A stretch of 43,467 bases of DNA from a virus, in IMG/VR virus record IMGVR_UViG_3300020202_000121, positions 1 through 43,467 of that record. One strand, given 5' to 3'. Below are positions 38,954 to 43,467 of the stretch, piece by piece (the stretch's first letter is position 1; each line of letters opens with the position of its first letter). The position numbers and the translations under genes are program-made. A model generated the notes under the pieces. That model saw only the letters and a list, made by a program, of their open reading frames with translations, made no database searches and was not told the DNA's origin.

Positions 38954-39172
38954 TTACCTGACGGGCTTTGCCGAAGTCAAGGGCTTGCCCGTCTCACTGA
39001 TCCGGTGCTTAATCGTCGGCTCGACGAGCGTAATGAGGCCGCCGGCGATCCCGATCATGATGGTGCCGTGGCCGGTATGCTTCTTGATGAGGGCGATGTA
39101 TTCACGGAGCAAGGTGTAGCACTTCTCTTCGTCGACAGCCTCGCCACTTGGAAGGCCCGACGGCGCCAGCAT
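38954..39172 (-). CDS. DUF2292-like small protein, 72 aa
   Basis: The second half (KKHTGHGTIMIGIAGGLITLVEPTIKHRI) resembles the DUF2292 pattern, in which a Gly-rich strand pair precedes E-x-T-x-K. The first half is a short helix (EKCYTLLREYIALI). It lies ten bases after the methyltransferase and before the terminator. Function of the family is unknown. Confidence 0.5.
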   Translation of the reverse strand: MLAPSGLPSGEAVDEEKCYTLLREYIALIKKHTGHGTIMIGIAGGLITLVEPTIKHRISETGKPLTSAKPVR

Positions 39173-39181
39173 CAGTCAGAC

Positions 39182-39955
39182 TCACACATCGAACGCCACC
39201 TTTTGCGCCAGGACGTGCACGTTGTTCCAGCTTGGGAACCGTTGACTGAAGTTTTGGGCCTTGTAGACGATCTCAAAGCGGCCCTGCCGTAGGTCGGGAG
39301 ACGCCAACATTAGCAGACGCTCCAGTAGGCTGCCGGATAGAAACTGGCGGTTCGATTCGAGATCCCAATGGCCGAAGTCGGCGAACTTCCCCATGCGGAG
39401 AATGTCGGTGTCCGGCGTGACGATGAAGAGCATGCCGGTCGGCTTGAGGAGTTGATAGCATTTCTTGAGTGCCGCTGTCGGGTCTGTAAGACACTGTAAT
39501 ACATCTCCCAGCCAGAGGCAGTCGAACTGCTGGGTGCCGAAGTCGAAGGACTCGAAATCGCCCATCTGGTAGTCGTTCGATGGAATCAGGTCAAGGCCCT
39601 GCACGATCCATCCACGACGTTCCATGCCCTGTAACATGTGTGGCGTACACGGTCCGACGTCGAGGAACCGCCGCCCGTAGGTCGCTTCCTCGATGATCGT
39701 GGCGTAGTTCCTGATGTACCAGCCATACCGCTCCGCGATCTCTTTCCGGTCCGCATACTGCTTCCGGTATTCTTCGGTGAAGACCTTCGATCGGTCCGGC
39801 TGGTAGAGGTTGAAGATAAGGTCGCACGCGCAGTGGAGCCAGCACTTCGTGAGGTCGTCGCCTGCCCCTTTGATCGCATAGCGATGGAAGACGAGGCGTC
39901 GGCATAGGGGGCAGCGGACTTCTGATAGTGTGGCTGGCACAGGTATCTCTGACAT
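39182..39955 (-). CDS. SAM methyltransferase with N-terminal zinc ribbon, 257 aa
   Basis: Residues 12-50 form a zinc ribbon (C15-x2-C18 ... C-x3-C-x-C: VRCPLCRR, CWLHCACD). The fold then has motif I FLDVGPCTPHML (residues about 95-106), QFDCLWLGDVLQCLTDP and LKPTGMLFIVTPDTD. Such ribbon-methyltransferases occur in surface-polysaccharide and tailoring clusters. It starts three bases after the GT9 stop, with AGGGG before the ATG. Target unknown. Confidence 0.8.
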   Translation of the reverse strand: MSEIPVPATLSEVRCPLCRRLVFHRYAIKGAGDDLTKCWLHCACDLIFNLYQPDRSKVFTEEYRKQYADRKEIAERYGWYIRNYATIIEEATYGRRFLDVGPCTPHMLQGMERRGWIVQGLDLIPSNDYQMGDFESFDFGTQQFDCLWLGDVLQCLTDPTAALKKCYQLLKPTGMLFIVTPDTDILRMGKFADFGHWDLESNRQFLSGSLLERLLMLASPDLRQGRFEIVYKAQNFSQRFPSWNNVHVLAQKVAFDV

Positions 39956-39958
39956 CCC

Positions 39959-41023
39959 CTACACACCGCCCAGGCTGTTCGGCTGCACAGATCGCACTTC
40001 ATTGCACATCAACGCCTCCTCAACCCTCGCCAGCACCCGCTCCGCTGGCAACCCCTTCGACATGCACAACGCCGCCCGGCTGTCATCCTCATCGAGATTG
40101 CAGGTCAGTGAACTCTGGTAGTGGATCTGATGACAGGGCGAGCACCCGACGCCTTCAGCCTGCGCGCAGTAGTCATTCGCAAAGTGCTTGCAGATTTCCT
40201 CGTGCGTCGTATGCCCGAGGAGCCCGACCTTCGGATTGTCCGCGCACCCGGCCGCATGGAGGAGACCCGTATCTGGGCTGACCACCACGGCGGCCGCCTG
40301 ACACGCCAAGGCCGACTGCCGCATGGTCCACTTGCCGGACTTGCAGATGACCCGGCCACGAAAGGGCTTGTTCTTGAACGGGAATTCGAGGATCTGACAC
40401 ATCTCATCGCCCACGGTAACAACTAGGACGTCGTCGTGGCGGGCTAACAGAAGTCGGATGACCTCATGTACATGGGGATAACATTTGTTAAGGGCTGATC
40501 CCGAGAGGCCCCAGAGGATCACGCGCTTGCCTTCCCACGGCTGGAACTCGTAGGCGAGCGCGGTACGCTCTTGGTCGGTGAAGAAGAGTTCGGGATGAAA
40601 ATACTTGGGATCTCCAAGCTGCATGGGCGTAAAAAAATCTTGCTCAAGCGCGTGCTGTGCAATCCTGAACGTCTCCTCGTAGTAATTCACATTGCGCCGC
40701 TCATGCTTCGGGTACTTATACCGCGGGCTATTCGGATGCAGCGCGATATTCACCTCGATCGACTCGCTCAGGCCGATATGCGTGTCGCACTCTTCCGCCT
40801 GCCGGACGGCCTCGAAGTACTGGTCAAGCTGGTCGCTCGGCACACTGTCTTTGACATGGAGGATCGTCTTCGCAAGATGCGGATTGTTGGCGAACATCGC
40901 CAAGCCCTGATCCGAGGTGAGCATCACGACTTCGTCACCGCGCGCATGGAGGTAGCGGATCAGTGGCGTGACGATGAGACAGTCACCAAAAGCACCCATG
41001 CGGGAGATGAGAATACGGCTCAT
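39959..41023 (-). CDS. GT9 (heptosyltransferase-like) glycosyltransferase, 354 aa
   Basis: N-terminal ILISRMGAFGDCLIVTPLIRYLHARG and TSDQGLAMF match the GT9 acceptor domain. The C-terminal domain has VILWGLSGSALNKCYPH, then VVVSPDTGLLHAAGCADNPKVGLLGHT, the family's donor-site signature. Two Cys near 310 (GCSPCHQ) recall LPS heptosyltransferases. Chemically it would add heptose or a related sugar to lipid A core or another acceptor. Phage-borne GT9 genes are uncommon. Confidence 0.85.
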   Translation of the reverse strand: MSRILISRMGAFGDCLIVTPLIRYLHARGDEVVMLTSDQGLAMFANNPHLAKTILHVKDSVPSDQLDQYFEAVRQAEECDTHIGLSESIEVNIALHPNSPRYKYPKHERRNVNYYEETFRIAQHALEQDFFTPMQLGDPKYFHPELFFTDQERTALAYEFQPWEGKRVILWGLSGSALNKCYPHVHEVIRLLLARHDDVLVVTVGDEMCQILEFPFKNKPFRGRVICKSGKWTMRQSALACQAAAVVVSPDTGLLHAAGCADNPKVGLLGHTTHEEICKHFANDYCAQAEGVGCSPCHQIHYQSSLTCNLDEDDSRAALCMSKGLPAERVLARVEEALMCNEVRSVQPNSLGGV

Positions 41024-41289
41024 CCGATCCTCAGCTCAAAGTCAAAGCTAAACGCCGGCGCATCGACCTGATACTCGTATTGCCGAATCCAGTCCGTGAT
41101 CGCCTGCGGCAGGCGCTGCCACTCGCCGCTTGCCATCATGACGGCCGTATAGCCGACGATGACGGGCTTTCCGAATGTGCGCCGCAGCGCCCGCTCAATT
41201 GCACAGCCCGTACCCGTGACCGGATCGATATAGATTCGACAGCTCGTGCTGGCTAGCCGAATGTCCTCCTGCGTGACCTCGACCTTCAT
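41020..41289 (-). CDS. 89-aa phage protein (beta-alpha type)
   Basis: I choose ATG 41289 (MKVEVTQEDIRLA), coupled to the 55-aa gene by ATGA. The pattern KVEVTQEDIRLASTSC ... GCAIERALRR ... LPQAITDWIRQYE is a recurrent small-phage-protein type. The stop overlaps the GT9 start. Function unknown; it might regulate or accompany the sugar gene. Confidence 0.65.
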   Translation of the reverse strand: MKVEVTQEDIRLASTSCRIYIDPVTGTGCAIERALRRTFGKPVIVGYTAVMMASGEWQRLPQAITDWIRQYEYQVDAPAFSFDFELRIG

Positions 41290-41453
41290 TCTTCCACCGG
41301 CCATTTCGAGACCATCGGAATCGGGCCGCGCGTCTCGCGGTCACAGCGGTCGATGAGGCGATACAGCTCCTGCTTGCAGCATAGATCCTCGAAGACGCCT
41401 TCGGCGCGGTGACAGGCTAGAAATTCTAGTAACGCTCGCAGCGCTGGACTCAT
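41286..41453 (-). CDS. 55-aa helical protein with C-C pair
   Basis: Coupled by ATGA on both sides. Helical with LEFLACHRAEGVFEDLCCKQEL and a later C (RLIDRCDRE), possibly a small metal site. Sequence ends VSKWPVEE. No family recognised. Confidence 0.6.
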   Translation of the reverse strand: MSPALRALLEFLACHRAEGVFEDLCCKQELYRLIDRCDRETRGPIPMVSKWPVEE

Positions 41454-41857
41454 CCCCGCCCCCGCTCCTTAGGTCGTGGGGTGCCACAGCGATCACAGAA
41501 TTTGGCCTTCTTTTGGACACGTACCTCATGCTCCTCATCGGCACGACGCCACGGTTGGTCCGCATAGCGACCGTCATAGACCCAGTGCACACACCACGTC
41601 GGCTCCGGCTCCGGCGTGAGGAGGGCCATGAGCTTATTGACCGCTTCGGTGATCGGTTTCGGCGAGTCACTACACCATCCGAGCACACAGTCATGGATAA
41701 TTTGGTGCACTTGCTCCCGCGTCACCCTCGGCTGCCATCGGCGGTGCCATTCAATGATCCGTTCGTCGATCCAGCCCTTTGGGTCTTGACCTTCAGCCGT
41801 ATAGCAGCGGAAGTCCCCGAGAATCTTCAGTAGCTCTGCCCGCTCCCCCTCCGCCAT
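41450..41857 (-). CDS. 135-aa protein with C-terminal zinc ribbon-like end
   Basis: An N-terminal helical part (RAELLKILGDF, VTREQVHQIIHDCVLGW) is followed by WCVHWVYDG and a C-terminal CDRCGTPRPKERGRG. Only one Cys pair is at the end, so the metal site would need partners such as C103 and H105. Coupled by ATGA. Function unknown. Confidence 0.6.
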   Translation of the reverse strand: MAEGERAELLKILGDFRCYTAEGQDPKGWIDERIIEWHRRWQPRVTREQVHQIIHDCVLGWCSDSPKPITEAVNKLMALLTPEPEPTWCVHWVYDGRYADQPWRRADEEHEVRVQKKAKFCDRCGTPRPKERGRG

Positions 41858-42240
41858 CAGGACTCCTTGACCAGGTGTGGGTGTTCGTAGATGTTGCCGA
41901 TGATCTCAATGGTGCTCGGATCGAAATAGCCAAGCTCTTGCCGATTCTCGACGTACCAGCAACCCAACCGTTCAAAGACCCTGGCAACGTCCTGAGTTCC
42001 AACAAATCGAATCCAATCTCCGTCGTAAATCTCGCGTCCCTGCCGGTCGAGGAGGCCGGTGAATTGCAAAGGGATCATCAGATCGCCGGCCAACGTACTG
42101 AGTCTCGTGCTGGTGCTACTCACGTTGATGAACCCGCGTCCGTCGGGAAGCAGCGTCAACTGGTCGGCGCCCATCTCCTCAGCCGAAAACATCTTGTTCA
42201 GCTTCGTATGCCACGCCCGGAACTTCATCGCTCGACTCAT
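41857..42240 (-). CDS. YopX-like protein, 127 aa
   Basis: YopX-family pattern: MKFRAWHTKLNKMFSAEEM, MIPLQFTGLLDRQGREIYDGDWIRF and the end IEIIGNIYEHPHLV. I take ATG 42240, with MKF (42228) as an alternative; GGGAGG lies upstream. The family is common in temperate phages of many hosts and has no established function. Coupled by ATGA to its upstream membrane-zinc gene. Confidence 0.8.
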   Translation of the reverse strand: MSRAMKFRAWHTKLNKMFSAEEMGADQLTLLPDGRGFINVSSTSTRLSTLAGDLMIPLQFTGLLDRQGREIYDGDWIRFVGTQDVARVFERLGCWYVENRQELGYFDPSTIEIIGNIYEHPHLVKES

Positions 42241-42371
42241 CCCGGCCACCTCCCACAGTGCCGACACCGCCGACGCGACCAGCATTGCCATAACGCCACA
42301 TGGTCCGCGAAGAAGACATAGCCCAGGAGGGCGGCGATTCCGGTGAAGCAGCCGAGGAGGAAGAGGGTCAT
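42237..42371 (-). CDS. 44-aa membrane peptide with terminal CRHCG
   Basis: A hydrophobic helix (LFLLGCFTGIAALLGYVFF) followed by a basic tail with CRHCG (RRRCRHCGRWPG). Start and stop overlap the neighbouring genes by ATGA and GGATGA. A one-pass membrane protein with a small cytoplasmic metal-binding tail is likely. Function unknown. Confidence 0.6.
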   Translation of the reverse strand: MTLFLLGCFTGIAALLGYVFFADHVALWQCWSRRRCRHCGRWPG

Positions 42372-42655
42372 GGCGAGGAGTCGGTGACGAGCGGGGCGTT
42401 CCGTAGCTGCTCTGCATACAACTCCGCTTTGACACCAACTATCAACTGACCTGATTTCATCCGATGGATATTTCGCTGAATGATTGCGATGTCCTGGTCA
42501 CGTTGCCGCTGCGCCGTGCGCTGGAGGGCGTTGGCAATCAGTTTCCTGACGGTGCCAATGTGATCGACTTGCCAATTGCCGCGTAGGTGATCGGCCAACT
42601 GGCACCAGAGTTCTAAGGCAGGATCCACGTTGCCCTGTTCCGACTTCGCCGTCAT
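42368..42655 (-). CDS. 95-aa member of the QRxQD paralog family
   Basis: I choose ATG 42655 (MTAKSEQGN) with GGGAGG upstream. A helical protein with LWCQLADHLRGNWQVDHIG, then LIANALQRTAQRQRDQD ... IHRMKSG ... APLVTD. Repeat A covers the part after LQRTAQ, which is identical to the partial gene at 1-286. Together with 1959-2279 this makes three family members. Function unknown. Confidence 0.75.
   Translation of the reverse strand: MTAKSEQGNVDPALELWCQLADHLRGNWQVDHIGTVRKLIANALQRTAQRQRDQDIAIIQRNIHRMKSGQLIVGVKAELYAEQLRNAPLVTDSSP
42394..42521. repeat. Direct repeat A, copy 2
   Basis: Identical by eye to 1-128. Beyond it the two copies diverge at one base, share about ten more bases, and then differ. 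The right border of the variable cassette on this copy is 42522. Confidence 0.95.
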
Positions 42656-42840
42656 CCGGGCCTCCCAGGATTCACGAGATACACCAGCCAATCGAGCGTC
42701 ACCTGATCGACGTAGGGATCAGTGGAGGTAACAGTCATCCGGGCCTCCGTTGAAGAGTGCGGGAGGAGCCAGGTACTATCCCGGCGCTTATCGCATGGCG
42801 AGAAGTAGCCTCGGACCCGCTCATGACGCTTCGCCTCCAT
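42652..42840 (-). CDS. 62-aa protein of the variable cassette
   Basis: ATG 42840 follows GGGAGG with a six-base gap. The N-terminal half is basic and has one Cys (CDKRRD), the C-terminal half is helical/aliphatic (VDQVTLDWLVYLVNPGRPG). An internal ATG after GGAGGCCCGG at 42739 could yield a 28-aa form. It overlaps its neighbours on both sides. Absent from the other cassette. Function unknown. Confidence 0.55.
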   Translation of the reverse strand: MEAKRHERVRGYFSPCDKRRDSTWLLPHSSTEARMTVTSTDPYVDQVTLDWLVYLVNPGRPG

Positions 42841-42994
42841 CGGGAGTCCTCCCAGGACAATTGTGTGGAGCGTTCTCTAGAGTCACACCTGGCAGATTTG
42901 TAGCGATGCTAAACGAGCAACACGGGCAAGCCCACGATGAGATATTGGATGGCTCTTTCGGTTTCCACCAGTCCGCTTTATCCTCGTCAAACAT
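42821..42994 (-). CDS. 57-aa Cys-rich protein of the variable cassette
   Basis: ATG 42994 follows GGGGGAAGGAG. The acidic aromatic start (MFDEDKADWWKPKEP) precedes CPCC (residues 23-26) and NC late in the sequence, so perhaps a small metal site. Only in this cassette version. No family recognised. Confidence 0.55.
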   Translation of the reverse strand: MFDEDKADWWKPKEPSNISSWACPCCSFSIATNLPGVTLENAPHNCPGRTPDGGEAS

Positions 42995-43015
42995 GTTGCT
43001 CCTTCCCCCGTCCGC

Positions 43016-43138
43016 TCATCTGGGCCTCCGCTCCTCTTCATTCGCAATCCAGAGACAGATTTCGCGCAGCACATGTGCTTGATAGGCCATGACGCCACCG
43101 AACACGATCCAGGTTGCTCCAAGCAAGATCATATCCAT
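43016..43138 (-). CDS. 40-aa membrane peptide of the variable cassette
   Basis: TGATG overlap with the zinc-ribbon gene sets the start (MDMILLGATW). One membrane helix (ILLGATWIVFGGVMAY) with a charged end (ANEEERRPR). It occurs only in this cassette version; the other has a plus-strand gene at about this place. Function unknown. Confidence 0.6.
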   Translation of the reverse strand: MDMILLGATWIVFGGVMAYQAHVLREICLWIANEEERRPR

Positions 43139-43278
43139 CAGGCGTTCTTCCTCCCCCGCTGGACGCGGCGACGGGAGCGACGTGGCGTGACATGGCACCG
43201 GTTACACTCCTGCCAGCCGTGTCCTCCGTACTCTGGTACGAATCGTCTGATAGTTCCCCCGCAGCGACAGCGGCTCAT
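43138..43278 (-). CDS. 46-aa zinc-ribbon protein with an MSRCRCG start
   Basis: C4/C6 and C25-x2-C28-H (ECNRCH) make a four-Cys ribbon, with a basic tail (RRSRRRVQRGRK). The MSRCRCG start and the tail match the protein at 1048-1200, but the middle is different. The two are thus exchanged versions of one gene. Start and stop overlap neighbours. Confidence 0.65.
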   Translation of the reverse strand: MSRCRCGGTIRRFVPEYGGHGWQECNRCHVTPRRSRRRVQRGRKNA

Positions 43279-43355
43279 CGCCCCATCATCATCAGCAGCC
43301 ACATCACGAGCATCCCGAAGAAGAATCCGTCGATGAAGTCACAGCGACCGCTCAT
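43275..43355 (-). CDS. 26-aa membrane peptide, alternative to 1197-1280
   Basis: Starts MSGRCDFIDG and has one hydrophobic helix rich in Met (FFFGMLVMWLLMMMG). It starts at the edge of repeat B, exactly where the other copy starts a different membrane peptide. Coupled by ATGA on both sides. Function unknown. Confidence 0.55.
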   Translation of the reverse strand: MSGRCDFIDGFFFGMLVMWLLMMMGR

Positions 43356-43467
43356 GCCGGGCCTCGGGTCATCGCCTTCAGGCGACCTTGGTAGAGCCGA
43401 TGGCCGCATGATCCGTACACACAGTGGCCCACCTGTTTCTGCGTCACCGCTTGATGGCACGTCGGAC
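43349..43467. repeat. Direct repeat B, copy 2 (runs to the window end)
   Basis: Identical by eye to 1274-1392 and cut by the end of the window. Taken with repeat A it means that walking past base 43467 continues with the sequence after base 1392. Confidence 0.95.
43352..43467 (-). CDS. Partial 74-aa zinc-ribbon gene (5' end outside the window)
   Basis: The last 38 codons of the gene fully seen at 1277-1501: from the CPTC knuckle through HCVYGSCGHRLYQG to the stop. The identity with the complete copy is total over the overlap. Its 5' part is missing only because the window stops. Confidence 0.7.
   Translation of the reverse strand, partial: PTCHQAVTQKQVGHCVYGSCGHRLYQGRLKAMTRGPA

Noticed and set aside
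38004-39119. 371-aa plus-strand ORF across the terminase genes
   Set aside because: Lies antisense to well-supported terminase genes and crosses the terminator; no motif and no ribosome site. A shadow frame of GC-rich coding DNA.
39586-39905. Remainder of the 138-aa frame beginning with the zinc motif at 40002
   Set aside because: Beyond the first 28 residues it is Ser/Arg-rich and antiparallel in quality to the methyltransferase frame, as a shadow is. Only its start is kept as a finding.
1-43467. Terminal direct repeats of a linear phage genome (T7 type)
   Set aside because: The end repeats are not single, contiguous and terminal: repeat A lies about 1 kb inside the right end and repeat B about 1.3 kb inside the left end, with different DNA between.
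1-43467. CRISPR array, diversity-generating retroelement, rRNA or complete tRNA genes, insertion sequences
   Set aside because: No regularly spaced repeats, no reverse transcriptase with template repeat near the fibres, no complete cloverleaf and no transposase seen; only the 3' tRNA fragment at attP.

Overview
The window is essentially one complete genome of a temperate, short-tailed (podovirus-like) phage with GC-rich DNA. Everything is phage-typed and no bacterial housekeeping gene is present. The host is probably a Gram-negative bacterium: there are lipobox proteins, an overlapping spanin-like pair and a heptosyltransferase-type glycosyltransferase. I cannot name the host. An intact attP lies inside the window and the two window ends overlap each other, so this looks like the free, circularly permuted form rather than an integrated prophage.

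Almost all genes lie on the minus strand and should be read from high to low coordinates. (i) 43467-38954: tightly coupled micro-genes (zinc ribbons, tiny membrane proteins), a YopX-like protein, then a GT9 glycosyltransferase, a zinc-ribbon methyltransferase and a DUF2292-like protein, closed by a strong terminator at 38846-38879. (ii) 38828-31535: packaging and head genes (small and large terminase, portal, scaffold-like protein, N4-gp56-like capsid, probable decoration protein). (iii) 31505-28092: two glycosyltransferases, a 31-aa membrane peptide, a methyltransferase and small proteins, inserted in the late operon. (iv) 28095-18325: tail adaptor, tail stabilisation protein, two fibres sharing an N-terminal anchor, a GNAT acetyltransferase and three ejection or internal virion proteins. 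(v) 18155-14531: three predicted secreted proteins, two of them large and appendage-like. (vi) 14506-11958: small membrane, holin-like and spanin-like proteins with a DnaQ-type exonuclease and a DUF6378 protein. (vii) 11606-9835 on the plus strand: integrase and a CI/LexA-like repressor, divergent from a Cro-like gene at 9737. (viii) 9737-1: the leftward early operon, with an excisionase-like HTH, a secreted CHAP/NlpC-type hydrolase, a recombination set (annealing-type protein, PD-(D/E)XK nuclease, coiled-coil partner), an initiator with iteron-like repeats in its gene, a helicase-loader-like protein, a DUF1064 nuclease-like protein, and another string of zinc-ribbon and membrane micro-genes.

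The most striking feature is at the ends. Bases 1-128 recur at 42394-42521, and 1274-1392 recur at 43349-43467. Between these shared blocks the two copies carry different micro-genes. I read this as a circle with two alternative versions of one hypervariable cassette (about 1.1 kb and 0.8 kb), which the assembly walked through twice. A real diverged duplication is the alternative. Other points of interest are the CI repressor with Cys in place of the catalytic Ser, the tRNA-derived attP at the integrase stop codon, the two sugar-modification clusters, and the module of Sec-type appendage proteins.

Many genes here are under 60 codons. They were called from Shine-Dalgarno sites, ATGA/TGATG stop-start overlaps and Cys/His or membrane patterns, so product names for them are descriptive only.
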